DNA of 64,000 bases from an uncultured Bacteroidia bacterium (GCA_902779765.1 CACZCQ010000013.1:1-64000), one strand, 5' to 3'; positions 16,460 through 26,637 are shown, counted from the first letter of the stretch. Notes: generated by a model from the letters alone, not told the origin. Numbers and translations are program-made.

Positions 16460-17635
16460 ATGGCAATAAAACGCAGGGAATTCATCAAGACCGCAGGATC
16501 CGCGATAATGGGAGCTGCGGTCGGCGCGGCAGTCACCATTCCGATCGAGGAGGCCAAGAAAAAAGCCCTCGGCAATTCCGTCCAGTCCTATCACGTCAAC
16601 AAGAACGGTCCTGCCAGGATGAAACTGAGCTTCGAACCTTATGAGCTGAAACTCAGGCATACCTTCACCGTGGCTTCATATTCCAGGACCACTACCCCGG
16701 ACGTGCAGGTCAAGATCGAGTACGACGGATTCACAGGCTACGGCGAAGCTTCCATGCCGCCGTATTTGGGCCAGAGCGTGGAAAGCGTCTCTACCTTCCT
16801 GAAGAAGGTAAACCTGGATCAGTTCAGGGATCCTTTCCGCATCGATGACATCCTGACCTATGTCGACGGCATCAACGAAGGGGATACCGCTGCAAAGGCC
16901 GCCGTTGACATCGCCCTCCACGACCTGGTTGGAAAGATGATGGGACAGCCCTGGTTCAGGATCTGGGGACTCGATCCCGGAAAGGCTCCCGACACCACCT
17001 TCACGATAGGTATCGACACTCCCGACGTGGTTCGGGAAAAGACCCGGGAGTGCGCTGACAAGTTCAATATACTGAAGGTCAAGGTCGGGCTCGACAACGA
17101 CAAGGAGATGATCGAAACCATACGGGAAATCACCGATCTCCCAATAGCCGTGGACGCCAACCAGGGCTGGAAGGACAAGCACCTTGCCCTCGACATGATC
17201 GGCTGGCTGGCCGAACACGGCGTGGTGATGGTCGAACAGCCGATGCCCAAGGAGATGCTGGATGAGAATGCCTGGCTGACTGAGAACAGTCCCCTGCCCG
17301 TTTTCGCGGACGAGGCGATCCAGAGGCTCGAGGATATCCCGTCCATCAAGGGCGTATACTCCGGAATAAACATCAAGCTGATGAAGTGCACCGGAATGAG
17401 AGAAGCCTGGAAGATGGCGAATTACGCCCGCGCCGAAGGGATGAGGGTGATGGTAGGCTGCATGACCGAGACCTCCTGCGCTGTTTCCGCAGCTGCCCAG
17501 CTGTCACCCGTAGTCGACTTCGCCGACCTCGACGGGAATCTTCTGATCAGCAACGACAGGTTCGAAGGCATGACCGTAGTGAATGGAAAGATAACCCTTC
17601 CGGACAGGCCCGGAATAGGAATAAAACTGCTGTAA
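16460..17635 (+). CDS. Dipeptide epimerase (enolase superfamily), Tat-type N terminus
   Basis: 391 residues. A Tat-like signal opens the protein (KRREFIKTAGSAIMGAAVG), unusual for a normally cytoplasmic family. The enolase-superfamily barrel carries ILKVKVGLDND (KxK base), DANQGW, VEQPMP and FADEAI (metal ligands D-E-D), with a C-terminal DLDGNLLI. This pattern matches L-Ala-D/L-Glu epimerases, which convert the L-Ala-D-Glu released from murein peptides. It sits 3 nt before the transglutaminase gene. The substrate is inferred from family features. Confidence 0.85.
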   Translation: MAIKRREFIKTAGSAIMGAAVGAAVTIPIEEAKKKALGNSVQSYHVNKNGPARMKLSFEPYELKLRHTFTVASYSRTTTPDVQVKIEYDGFTGYGEASMPPYLGQSVESVSTFLKKVNLDQFRDPFRIDDILTYVDGINEGDTAAKAAVDIALHDLVGKMMGQPWFRIWGLDPGKAPDTTFTIGIDTPDVVREKTRECADKFNILKVKVGLDNDKEMIETIREITDLPIAVDANQGWKDKHLALDMIGWLAEHGVVMVEQPMPKEMLDENAWLTENSPLPVFADEAIQRLEDIPSIKGVYSGINIKLMKCTGMREAWKMANYARAEGMRVMVGCMTETSCAVSAAAQLSPVVDFADLDGNLLISNDRFEGMTVVNGKITLPDRPGIGIKLL

Positions 17636-17638
17636 GCC

Positions 17639-19018
17639 ATGGCAAAGATGAAGAGAAGCGAATTGATCCTATGGATCCTGGTGGGCATAGCCCTTGCCGC
17701 CAATATCTGGCTACCGAGGCATATCAGGCAAAAATACTCTTGGGAAAGGGATCTCAGCCAAAGGCTAGCGGTCGATTTCTGCAAGACAAGGGAGGAAGTA
17801 AAGGATTATATCCGGAAATATTACCCCTACGTTACTGATGAGCAGATTGACGCTTGGACGGAATCGGGAAAGTTGGAGTCGATGGTCATCGGGAAACGTA
17901 CCATGTATTTCCGCAACGCCGCTCCCAACCTGTTCAGGCTGGTTCCGGAGATGAAGGCCAAGAAGGAACTCATTGACGGTCAACCCTCTGGAGGTCACGA
18001 GGAGATTGACGCCGTGACGATTCCGGCCATTAAGGAGGAAGTCCTGAGTCGTTTTGATGCCGGCGTGCCGGGTAATCCTTACCTGGCCCTGCCGAAGAGG
18101 ATGAGGGTCCGCTTCTCCCTGACGGTGCCGGTGAATACCCTCAGGCCAGGAAAGACCCTGAGGTGCTGGCTGCCATACCCAAGGGCGGACGTTCCCAGAC
18201 AGACCGACATCAGATTCATCGAGGCAGGAGTGGACAGCGTGGCATTCCCGATGGAAAAGATCACTTTCTCCGATCCTTCTTGCGCCCACAGCAGCCTCTA
18301 TATGGAGGCCAAGACCAACCGGTACAAAGACGTGACCTTCTACGAGGTCTTCGAGTACACTTCCTATGGAGAATGGCATCCGATAGAACCAACTCTGGTG
18401 ATGCCATACGACACCACGTCAGAAGAATACAAGGAATACACCTCCGAGCGGGAGAAGCATATCATATTCACCGACCGGATCAAAGCGTTGGCCGATTCCC
18501 TTTCCGCCGGAATCGACAATCCCTATCTCCAGGCGAAGGCTTTCTACACCTGGATCGACGGGAACATCCCCTGGGCATCTGCGAGGGAATATTCCACAAT
18601 GGAGAACATCCCTGAATACGTCCTTGCCAACGGTCACGGCGACTGCGGAATGAAGACCCTGCTGCTTATGACACTCTGCCGCTACAAGGGCATACCGATC
18701 CGGTGGCAGAGCGGCCTGATGATGCATCCGGGGTCCAAGAACCTCCACGACTGGGCCGAGATCTACTTCGAAGGCTATGGATGGGTACCTGTGGACCAGA
18801 GTTTCGGGATAACCCCCTACGGAGGCTACTTCTTCCTCGGTGGCATCGAGCCTTACAGGCTGATAGTGAACAGTGACTTCGGGAGGGAATTCTCCCCCGC
18901 CAAAAAGTATCCCCGCAGTGAAACTGTAGACTTCCAGAGAGGTGAAGTCGAATGGGAAGGGGGCAACCTCTATTTCAACCAATGGGATTACGATTTCAAA
19001 ATCGATTACCTTAAGTGA
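17639..19018 (+). CDS. Transglutaminase-like domain protein, membrane-anchored
   Basis: 459 residues with an N-terminal hydrophobic anchor (residues ~7-22). The C-terminal transglutaminase core has the catalytic cysteine in GHGDCGMKTLLLMTLC, histidine in NLHDWAEIYFEGYGWVPVD and aspartate in the following VDQSF. The upstream ~300 residues include a beta-rich domain (MRVRFSLTVPVNTLRP...). Bacterial members are usually cysteine peptidases. Given the adjacent dipeptide epimerase, cleavage of murein-type peptides is a reasonable inference. It overlaps the next gene by 4 nt. Confidence 0.85.
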   Translation: MAKMKRSELILWILVGIALAANIWLPRHIRQKYSWERDLSQRLAVDFCKTREEVKDYIRKYYPYVTDEQIDAWTESGKLESMVIGKRTMYFRNAAPNLFRLVPEMKAKKELIDGQPSGGHEEIDAVTIPAIKEEVLSRFDAGVPGNPYLALPKRMRVRFSLTVPVNTLRPGKTLRCWLPYPRADVPRQTDIRFIEAGVDSVAFPMEKITFSDPSCAHSSLYMEAKTNRYKDVTFYEVFEYTSYGEWHPIEPTLVMPYDTTSEEYKEYTSEREKHIIFTDRIKALADSLSAGIDNPYLQAKAFYTWIDGNIPWASAREYSTMENIPEYVLANGHGDCGMKTLLLMTLCRYKGIPIRWQSGLMMHPGSKNLHDWAEIYFEGYGWVPVDQSFGITPYGGYFFLGGIEPYRLIVNSDFGREFSPAKKYPRSETVDFQRGEVEWEGGNLYFNQWDYDFKIDYLK

Positions 19019-20166
19019 TGAAACCCAAGAAATCAGGTACTTACAAGTCGGCTTTCATCTGCCTCGCCGTGGTGGTCGCCCTGTTCACCTACATGGGCAT
19101 GAAAATGGGCGCATCGAATATGCTCAACACGATCATGCGGACCGCCCACGACCTTCTGCTCAACACGGTGTTCTACCTCATGGGCATCTGCGTTATAACG
19201 GGAGCCCTTGGAAAGCTGTTCGTGGAATTCGGAGTGGTGGATCTGATCGAGAAGGTCCTGCGCCCGCTTATGAAACCGCTGTTCAACCTGCCCGGCGTTG
19301 CTTCCCTGGGAGCAGTGATGACCTTCCTGTCAGACAACCCTGCTATCATCTCGCTGTCCAAGGACAAGCGCTTCGCAAGCTATTTCAAGAAATACCAGTT
19401 CATATCCCTCACCAATTTCGGCACCGCCTTCGGTATGGGACTGATCGTGATTATATTCATGATCAGCCAGGGTTATTTCATCGAGCCGCTGGTCGGCCTC
19501 TTCGGTGCCTTCGTAGGCTGCATCGCAACCACGAGGTTGATGCAGCATTTCGTATTGAAATCTTATCCACAGTACAGGGATGAAGAAGTGGTCAGCGATG
19601 AGGAACTTGAAGCGCTTGACGCCGAACCGGAGCATGTTGAAGAAAAGAGTGCCTTCCTGCGCACCCTCAACGCACTCCTGGACGGTGGCAAGAACGGAGT
19701 GGAAGTCGGTCTGGCGATCATTCCCGGCGTACTTATCATATCGACCCTGGTGATGGTGCTCTCATTCGGGCCGGATGCTTCCGGAACTTATACAGGAGCC
19801 GCATACCAGGGAACCGAGCTTCTGCCATGGCTTGCCAACAAGGTGGACTGGCTGTTCAGGTGGCTGTTCGGATTCAACGATCCGCATCAGATCGCTTTCC
19901 CCATAACCGCCCTTGGGGCTGTCGGGGCCGCATTGAGCCTGGTTCCCAATTTTGCGGCCCAGGGCTGGCTGGATGGTAATGCAATCGCCGTTTTCACTGC
20001 GATAGGAATGTGCTGGAGCGGCTTCCTGAGCACACACACGGCCATGCTCGATTCCCTCGGATACCGTGAACTTACAGGCAAAGCCCTGCTTTCACATACG
20101 ATAGGAGGTCTTGTCGCTGCAATAACCGCCCATTGGACGATTATGCTGATCGCTTTGATTATTTAA
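19015..20166 (+). CDS. Gate/nucleoside-recognition-domain membrane protein, probable transporter
   Basis: 383 residues, about nine hydrophobic segments. It shows the Gate domain arrangement (LGAVMTFLSDNPAIISLS, TNFGTAFGMGLIVIIFM, and the later VEVGLAIIPGVLIISTLV), as in SpmA/YjiH-like proteins and the CD0519/CD1768-like membrane family. A charged loop (around residues 190-215, rich in Glu/Asp) separates the halves. Probably a solute transporter. Coupled to the transglutaminase by ATGA overlap, it may import the dipeptides or amino acids produced by its neighbours. Confidence 0.75.
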   Translation: MMKPKKSGTYKSAFICLAVVVALFTYMGMKMGASNMLNTIMRTAHDLLLNTVFYLMGICVITGALGKLFVEFGVVDLIEKVLRPLMKPLFNLPGVASLGAVMTFLSDNPAIISLSKDKRFASYFKKYQFISLTNFGTAFGMGLIVIIFMISQGYFIEPLVGLFGAFVGCIATTRLMQHFVLKSYPQYRDEEVVSDEELEALDAEPEHVEEKSAFLRTLNALLDGGKNGVEVGLAIIPGVLIISTLVMVLSFGPDASGTYTGAAYQGTELLPWLANKVDWLFRWLFGFNDPHQIAFPITALGAVGAALSLVPNFAAQGWLDGNAIAVFTAIGMCWSGFLSTHTAMLDSLGYRELTGKALLSHTIGGLVAAITAHWTIMLIALII

Positions 20167-20206
20167 CATACCAACTAATAAGCATATCAATAACACTGAA
20201 TCGGTA

Positions 20207-21916
20207 ATGAAACAGATCATCGAATGCGTTCCCAACTTCAGCGAGGGACGTGACAGGAGCGTGATTGACCAGATAGTCAAGGCAATCGCTTCCGTCGAAG
20301 GCATAAAGGTACTGGACGTCGATCCCGGAGAAGCCACCAACCGGACTGTCGTGACATTCGTCGGCAGTCCCGATGCGGTCCTGGAGGCTGCATTCCAGGG
20401 GGTAAGATGTGCAGGTGAAGTAATTGACATGAGGAAGCATCACGGGGCACATCCCCGTTCCGGAGCCTGCGATGTCCTCCCTCTCGTCCCTGTTTCAGGC
20501 ATCACCCTGGAGGAATGCGCAACCCTTGCACGTGGGCTTGCAAAACGCATCTACGATGAACTGGGGGTCCCCTGCTACTGCTATGAAGCCGCTGCGTTCA
20601 AACCGGAAAGGAAGAACCTGGCCGTCTGCAGGGCCGGAGAGTATGAAGCCCTTCCGGAGAAAATCTCGGACCCGGAACGCAGGCCGGACTTCGGACCCGG
20701 GGAATACAATGATACGGTGGCGCGTTGCGGCGCAGTCAATGTCGGTGCAAGGAATTTCCTGGTCGCCGTGAATTACAACCTCAATTCCACATCCACGAGG
20801 AGGGCTATGGCCATCGCCTTCGACGTCCGCGAGAAGGGACGCAAGAAGCGTGAAGGAGGCAGCCTCACGGGCAAGGTCCTCAAGGATGCCGACGGCAATG
20901 ACATCTGGGAACCCGGAACGTTGAAAGGCTGCAAGGCAATCGGCTGGTACATAGATGAATATGGCATCGCCCAGGTGTCGATGAACATCACGGACATCAA
21001 TGCCACGCCCCTGCATGTCGCATATGAGGAAGTATCCAGGGCTGCAGCTGCCCGCGGGCTCAGGGTTACCGGGGCCGAGATCGTGGGGCTTGTGCCCAAG
21101 AGCGTACTCATGGATGCCGGCAGGTTCTATCTCGAAAGGCAGCAGCGCTCCCTCGGGATATCTGACGATGAGATAATGAAGATAGCCGTCAAGTCCATGA
21201 GCCTGGATGACCTCAAGCCTTTCGACCCTCACGAGAAGGTGATCGAATATCTTATGGAAGACCCTGCCGAGCAAGCAGAAAAGGAAAGGCTCGTTAGGAT
21301 GGACCTGAAAGCATTCGCCGATGAGACCGCATCCGAATCGCCTGCTCCGGGAGGAGGCTCGATCTCCGCTTACATGGGAGCCCTGGGGGCTGCACTTGGA
21401 ACAATGGTGGCGAACCTGTCCTCACATAAAAGAGGTTGGGATGACCGCTGGAAGGAGTTCTCGGACTGGGCCGTCAAGGGACAGGCTGTAATGAAAGAGC
21501 TTGTCGGCCTTGTCGATGAGGATACGGCTGCTTTCGACCGGATCATGGCCGCTTTCGGAATGCCGAAGGGTTCCGAAGAAGAAAAGGCTGTCCGCGCACA
21601 GGCTATCGAGGATGCCACACTTTATGCATCCCAAGTCCCTCTGCGCACCATGAAGGCTTCTTTCAAAGTATTCGAACTTGCCCGGGCAATGGCGGCTGAA
21701 GGCAATCCGAATTCGGTTTCCGATGCCGGTGTCGGTGCGCTTGCCGCCCGAAGCGCCGTGCTGGGAGCCTGCCTGAATGTCAAGATAAATGCCGTAGGTC
21801 TCAAGGACAAGGCAAAGGCGGCTGAGCTTATAGCCGAGGCAGAGAGTCTCGCTGCGAAGGCTGTGCAGGAAGAGAAAGGGATACTTGACATAGTAAACGG
21901 GAAGATCGATGGATAA
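20207..21916 (+). CDS. ftcD: Glutamate formimidoyltransferase / formimidoyl-THF cyclodeaminase fusion
   Basis: 569 residues, bifunctional as in animals. The N-terminal formiminotransferase begins IIECVPNFSEGRDRSVID and contains MRKHHGAHPRSGACDVLPLVP with the catalytic-type histidine; the C-terminal cyclodeaminase starts near residue 365 (ASESPAPGGGSISAYMGALG). The protein transfers the formimino group of formimino-glutamate to THF and then releases ammonia, giving glutamate and methenyl-THF. It is the first gene of the hut operon, 40 nt after the transporter gene, and overlaps hutU by 8 nt. Confidence 0.95.
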   Translation: MKQIIECVPNFSEGRDRSVIDQIVKAIASVEGIKVLDVDPGEATNRTVVTFVGSPDAVLEAAFQGVRCAGEVIDMRKHHGAHPRSGACDVLPLVPVSGITLEECATLARGLAKRIYDELGVPCYCYEAAAFKPERKNLAVCRAGEYEALPEKISDPERRPDFGPGEYNDTVARCGAVNVGARNFLVAVNYNLNSTSTRRAMAIAFDVREKGRKKREGGSLTGKVLKDADGNDIWEPGTLKGCKAIGWYIDEYGIAQVSMNITDINATPLHVAYEEVSRAAAARGLRVTGAEIVGLVPKSVLMDAGRFYLERQQRSLGISDDEIMKIAVKSMSLDDLKPFDPHEKVIEYLMEDPAEQAEKERLVRMDLKAFADETASESPAPGGGSISAYMGALGAALGTMVANLSSHKRGWDDRWKEFSDWAVKGQAVMKELVGLVDEDTAAFDRIMAAFGMPKGSEEEKAVRAQAIEDATLYASQVPLRTMKASFKVFELARAMAAEGNPNSVSDAGVGALAARSAVLGACLNVKINAVGLKDKAKAAELIAEAESLAAKAVQEEKGILDIVNGKIDG

Positions 21917-23942
21917 GTTTCAGGAAGAACTGCTGGCCGGCATTCCTCAGGACAGGTTGCCGGAGCCGAAGCCTTACGACAAGGCGATCAACCATGCACC
22001 GCGGCGCAAGGACATACTCTCGAAGGAACAGAAAGTACTGGCCCTGAAGAACGCCCTGAGGTATTTCCCTGAGAAATTCCACGCCGAACTCGCGCCCGAG
22101 TTCGCAAAGGAGCTGAAGGACTACGGCCGTATCTACATGTACCGTTTCCGTCCTTCCTACGACATCTACGCCAGGCCGATTGACGAATATCCTGCCAGGT
22201 CCAGGCAGGCTGCGGCTATCATGGCGATGATCCAGAACAACCTTGACCCCAGGGTTGCGCAGCATCCCCACGAACTGATCATATACGGAGGGAACGGTGC
22301 CATATTCCAGAACTGGGCACAGTACAGGCTCACGATGCAGTATCTGGCGACAATGACCGACGAACAGACGCTCGCCATGTACTCCGGACACCCGATGGGA
22401 CTCTTCCCGAGCCATAAGGACGCCCCGAGGGTGGTAGTTACCAACGGCATGGTCATTCCCAACTACTCCAAGCAGGACGACTGGGAGAGATTCAATGCCA
22501 TGGGCGTCTCCCAGTACGGACAGATGACCGCCGGTTCATATATGTACATAGGTCCCCAGGGCATTGTCCACGGGACTACCATAACCGTGATGAACGCCGC
22601 CCGCAAGCAGCTCAAGGCACGGAACATACCCGGAACGCGGGAGAACATGAAAGGCATGCTCTTCGTAACCGCAGGTTTAGGCGGCATGTCCGGCGCCCAG
22701 CCAAAGGCGGGGAACATAGCCGGTGTGGTCAGCGTCACCGCCGAAATCAACCCTCTGGCCGCCCGCAAGCGTTTCGAACAGGGCTGGGTGGACGAACTGC
22801 ACGAGGATCTGGACGAATTGATTCCCAGGATCCGCAAGGCCGTCACTGGGAAGGAGACTGTTTCCCTGGCCTATGTAGGGAACATCGTCGATCTGTGGGA
22901 AAGGCTTGCAGATGAGCATATCAGCGTAGACCTCGGATCCGACCAGACTTCGCTTCACAACCCCTGGGCCGGGGGGTATTACCCGGCCGGACTGTCCCTG
23001 GAGGAATCCAAGAGGATGATGGCCGAAGAACCCGGAAGATTCAAGGAAGCCGTACAAGCCTCGCTGCGCAGGCAGGTCGCCGCAATCAACAGGCTCACTG
23101 CCGCCGGAATGTATTTCTTCGACTACGGCAATGCATTCCTTCTGGAGTCCTCAAGGGCCGGAGCGGATATCCTCAAACCGGACGGTTCGTTCAGATACCC
23201 TTCATATGTCCAGGATATCATGGGCCCCCTGTATTTCGACTATGGGTTCGGACCTTTCCGCTGGGTCTGCATGAGCGAAAAACCGGAGGACCTGGCCAAG
23301 TCCGACGAACTGGCGGTGAAGGTCCTGTCGGAAGAAGCGCTTTCCGCACCTGAAGAGATCCTGGGACAGCTCCACGACAACATCCACTGGATAGAGGAAG
23401 CCGGCCGCAACAACCTTGTGGTCGGCTCCCAGGCAAGGATACTCTACGCCGACTGCGAAGGCAGGACCAAGATCGCCCTGGCCTTCAACGAAGCCATCCG
23501 CAAGGGCGAGATTTCCGCTCCGATAGTTCTTGGACGCGACCATCACGATGTATCCGGTACAGATTCCCCCTTCCGCGAAACATCCAACATCTACGACGGT
23601 TCCCAGTTCACTGCCGACATGGCCATCCAGAACGTGATCGGCGACTCCTTCCGGGGGGCCACCTGGGTCTCGATCCACAACGGCGGCGGAGTAGGCTGGG
23701 GTGAAGTCATCAACGGTGGCTTCGGAATGGTCATCGACGGTTCTGAGGAATCCGCCCGGCATATCCGTCAGATGTTGTTCTGGGATGTCAACAACGGCAT
23801 CTCACGCCGCTCCTGGGCAAGGAATGAAGGAGCACGCCACGCAATCCTGCGGGAAATGAGCCGTACCCCCGGCCTCAACGTAACGATACCGAACTTAACA
23901 GATGATTCCCTTGTCATAAACGCAATCGATGAACAAAAATGA
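21909..23942 (+). CDS. hutU: Urocanate hydratase
   Basis: 677 residues, the longer Bacteroidota-type form (classical enzymes are ~550). Recognisable segments are IIYGGNGAIFQNWAQYRLTM, MYSGHPMGLFPSH, AGSYMYIGPQGIVHGTT, GLGGMSGAQPKAGNIAG, LGRDHHDVSGTDSPFRETS and HNGGGVGWGEVINGGFG, covering the NAD-binding and active-site regions. It hydrates urocanate to imidazolonepropionate, step two of histidine degradation. It overlaps ftcD and hutH (ATGA). Confidence 0.95.
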   Translation: MDKFQEELLAGIPQDRLPEPKPYDKAINHAPRRKDILSKEQKVLALKNALRYFPEKFHAELAPEFAKELKDYGRIYMYRFRPSYDIYARPIDEYPARSRQAAAIMAMIQNNLDPRVAQHPHELIIYGGNGAIFQNWAQYRLTMQYLATMTDEQTLAMYSGHPMGLFPSHKDAPRVVVTNGMVIPNYSKQDDWERFNAMGVSQYGQMTAGSYMYIGPQGIVHGTTITVMNAARKQLKARNIPGTRENMKGMLFVTAGLGGMSGAQPKAGNIAGVVSVTAEINPLAARKRFEQGWVDELHEDLDELIPRIRKAVTGKETVSLAYVGNIVDLWERLADEHISVDLGSDQTSLHNPWAGGYYPAGLSLEESKRMMAEEPGRFKEAVQASLRRQVAAINRLTAAGMYFFDYGNAFLLESSRAGADILKPDGSFRYPSYVQDIMGPLYFDYGFGPFRWVCMSEKPEDLAKSDELAVKVLSEEALSAPEEILGQLHDNIHWIEEAGRNNLVVGSQARILYADCEGRTKIALAFNEAIRKGEISAPIVLGRDHHDVSGTDSPFRETSNIYDGSQFTADMAIQNVIGDSFRGATWVSIHNGGGVGWGEVINGGFGMVIDGSEESARHIRQMLFWDVNNGISRRSWARNEGARHAILREMSRTPGLNVTIPNLTDDSLVINAIDEQK

Positions 23943-25420
23943 CACACATCATCTCGAAAGAACACCTGAGCCTGGAAAGGCTAAAAAAAATCCTCGAAAA
24001 TCACGAAAGGCTTGAACTTGGAGAAGGATCAAGACTCGCCATAGAAAAATGCCGGTCATATCTTGACAGCAAGATGGAGGACTTGTCCAGGCCGGTCTAC
24101 GGCATCACTACCGGCTTCGGCTCCCTATACAACGTCACGATCCCTTCGGACCAGTTGTCCCAGCTCCAGTACAACCTTGTTGTCAGCCATGCCTGCGGCA
24201 CCGGCGAGACGGTAAGGCCCGAAATCGTGAGGCTGATGCTCCTGCTCAAGGCCCAGTCCCTGTCATACGGGCATTCAGGAGCACAGGTAATCACGGTTCA
24301 GAGGCTTCTGGACATGTTCAACAACGACGTCCTGCCTGTAGTCTACCAGCAGGGATCCCTGGGTGCATCCGGTGACCTCGCTCCCCTCGCCCACCTGAGC
24401 CTGCCTCTGATCGGGCTCGGAGAGGTCCTTTATAAAGGCAAGGTCAGGCCAAGCAAGGAAGTCTGGGATGAGATGGGCTGGGAGCCCATCACCCTGAAGT
24501 CCAAGGAAGGCCTTGCCCTGCTGAACGGAACCCAGTTCATGAGCGCGCATGCGATCTGGTCACTCATCCAGTGCCACAGGCTTTCGGAATGGGCAGACAG
24601 GATCGCAGTGATGTCACTCGAAGCATATGACGGCAGGATCGAGCCTTTCCTCCCCCTTACACACATCCTCAGGCCACACAGGGGGCAGATAGACACTGCC
24701 TCACGGTTCATAAGGCTTCTCGAAGGCAGCGAACTGATCTGCCGATACAAGGAGCATGTCCAGGATCCTTATTCCTTCAGGTGCATCCCGCAGGTCCACG
24801 GAGCCGTGAAGGACAACATCCGTTATGTGGAATCCGTCATCGAGAACGAGATCAACTCTGCGACCGACAACCCCAACATATTCCCGGACGAGGACATGAT
24901 CATCTCAGCCGGCAATTTCCACGGAGAGCCTATCGCAATCCCGATGGATACGCTTGCCATAGCAATGTCTGAGCTGGCGAACATTTCCGAAAGGAGGATA
25001 TTCCGCCTCATCTCCGGCCAGAGGGGGCTGCCCAAGTTCCTCGTTGCCAATCCAGGACTGAACAGCGGATTCATGATTCCTCAGTACACTGCAGCCTCGA
25101 TCGTAAGCCAGAACAAAGGCTTGTGCTGGCCGGCTTCCGTTGATTCCATCCCTTCGTCGCAAGGCCAGGAGGACCACGTAAGCATGGGCTCCAACTCTGC
25201 CACCAAGCTGGTCAGGGTGGTGGAGAACTGCGAGAGGGTCCTGGCCATCGAGTTGTTCAACGCCGCCCAGGCCCTTGAATTCAGGCATATGGAATCAGGG
25301 GAAAAGTCCTCGCCGGCTGTGGAGGCCATCTTCGACGAGTATCGCAAGGTGGTTCCGTTCATCGACAACGATGTCTACATGCATCCTCTCATCCAGAAAT
25401 CCATTGAATTCATAAGATGA
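23939..25420 (+). CDS. hutH: Histidine ammonia-lyase
   Basis: 493 residues. The MIO prosthetic group forms from Ala-Ser-Gly at residues 143-145 in GSLGASGDLAPLAH. Other signatures are YGITTGFGSLYNV, LLNGTQFMSAHA and TDNPNIFPDE. It deaminates histidine to urocanate, the entry step of the pathway. The gene overlaps both neighbours by 4 nt, so stoichiometric translation of HutU-HutH-HutI is likely. Confidence 0.96.
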   Translation: MTHIISKEHLSLERLKKILENHERLELGEGSRLAIEKCRSYLDSKMEDLSRPVYGITTGFGSLYNVTIPSDQLSQLQYNLVVSHACGTGETVRPEIVRLMLLLKAQSLSYGHSGAQVITVQRLLDMFNNDVLPVVYQQGSLGASGDLAPLAHLSLPLIGLGEVLYKGKVRPSKEVWDEMGWEPITLKSKEGLALLNGTQFMSAHAIWSLIQCHRLSEWADRIAVMSLEAYDGRIEPFLPLTHILRPHRGQIDTASRFIRLLEGSELICRYKEHVQDPYSFRCIPQVHGAVKDNIRYVESVIENEINSATDNPNIFPDEDMIISAGNFHGEPIAIPMDTLAIAMSELANISERRIFRLISGQRGLPKFLVANPGLNSGFMIPQYTAASIVSQNKGLCWPASVDSIPSSQGQEDHVSMGSNSATKLVRVVENCERVLAIELFNAAQALEFRHMESGEKSSPAVEAIFDEYRKVVPFIDNDVYMHPLIQKSIEFIR

Positions 25421-26637
25421 AGATAATCACCGGCATAAAGGAACTGGTCGGCATCGTTCCCCAGGGGGTCCTGCGCAAACAGGGCCCCGAGATGGATGAA
25501 CTGTCTTCCATCAAAGATGCCTTCCTTACAGTGGAAGACGGACTGATCAAGGATTTCGGTCCCAAGCAGGATTGTCCAGCAGCCAAGCCGGGCGATGAAA
25601 TCATCGATGCCGGGGGTGGTATGGTCCTGCCGATGTTCTGTGACTCCCATACCCACATCTGCTATGCCGGAACCAGGGAGCGGGAATTCATCGACAAGAT
25701 AGGAGGTCTTTCCTATGAGGAGATAGCAGCCCGAGGAGGCGGAATCCTCAACTCCGCCGACCTGCTGCACAGGACCAGTGAGGATGACCTCTATGCACAG
25801 ACCATGGAAAGGGTCTGCGAGATGGTCTCCAAAGGGACCGGAGCCATTGAGATCAAAAGCGGTTACGGACTGACGACAGAGGACGAGCTGAAGATGCTGA
25901 GGGTTATCCGGAGGGTAAAGGAAAACTCCAGGGCAATCATCAAGCCGACCTTCCTCGGAGCCCACGCAGTGGGACGGGCATATGCCGGCAGGCAAAAGGA
26001 TTATGTCGAACTGGTCTGCAAGGAGATGATTCCGGCGGTTGCCTCGGAAGGGCTTGCGGAATATGTCGATGTATTCTGTGATGAAGGATTCTTCACGCCC
26101 CGGGAAACATCCTGCATACTCGAAGCCGGAGCAGCGCATGGCCTTGTACCAAAGATCCATGCGAACGAACTCGCCTGTTCGGGTGGAGTCCAGGTCGGGG
26201 TACGGTACGATGCCCTTTCGGTAGATCACCTTGAACGGACCACTGACGCAGAGATCGAGGTATTGAAAGACAGGAGGACCATGCCGACGATGCTGCCCGG
26301 CTCCTCATTCTTTCTTGGCATGCCATACGGTCGGGCCAAGGATTTCATAGCCTCGGGACTGGGAGTCGCCCTGGCGTCGGATTATAATCCGGGTTCTTCC
26401 CCTTCGGGTGACATGCGTTTCGTCATGGCGCTCGGCTGCATAAAGATGCGTCTCACCCCGGTCCAGGCCTTCAATGCCTGCACCCTTAATTCCGCTTATG
26501 CCATGGGCGTTTCAAGCGTGACCGGCTCGATAACAAAAGGAAAGAGGGCCAGCCTGATTATAACCAGGCCGGTCCCCTCACTTGCATTCATACCATACTG
26601 CTATCAGACGCCCTTCATCAAGGAAGTGATCATCTGA
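25417..26637 (+). CDS. hutI: Imidazolonepropionase
   Basis: 406 residues of the amidohydrolase superfamily. Metal-binding motifs: FCDSHTHICYAG, LGAHAVGRAYAG, IHANELACSGG and ALASDYNPGSSPSG (the terminal aspartate). It opens the ring of imidazolonepropionate to formimino-glutamate, which FtcD then uses, completing histidine to glutamate. Last gene of the hut operon. Its 3' end overlaps the convergent anti-sigma-like gene by 8 bp. Confidence 0.95.
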   Translation: MKIITGIKELVGIVPQGVLRKQGPEMDELSSIKDAFLTVEDGLIKDFGPKQDCPAAKPGDEIIDAGGGMVLPMFCDSHTHICYAGTREREFIDKIGGLSYEEIAARGGGILNSADLLHRTSEDDLYAQTMERVCEMVSKGTGAIEIKSGYGLTTEDELKMLRVIRRVKENSRAIIKPTFLGAHAVGRAYAGRQKDYVELVCKEMIPAVASEGLAEYVDVFCDEGFFTPRETSCILEAGAAHGLVPKIHANELACSGGVQVGVRYDALSVDHLERTTDAEIEVLKDRRTMPTMLPGSSFFLGMPYGRAKDFIASGLGVALASDYNPGSSPSGDMRFVMALGCIKMRLTPVQAFNACTLNSAYAMGVSSVTGSITKGKRASLIITRPVPSLAFIPYCYQTPFIKEVII

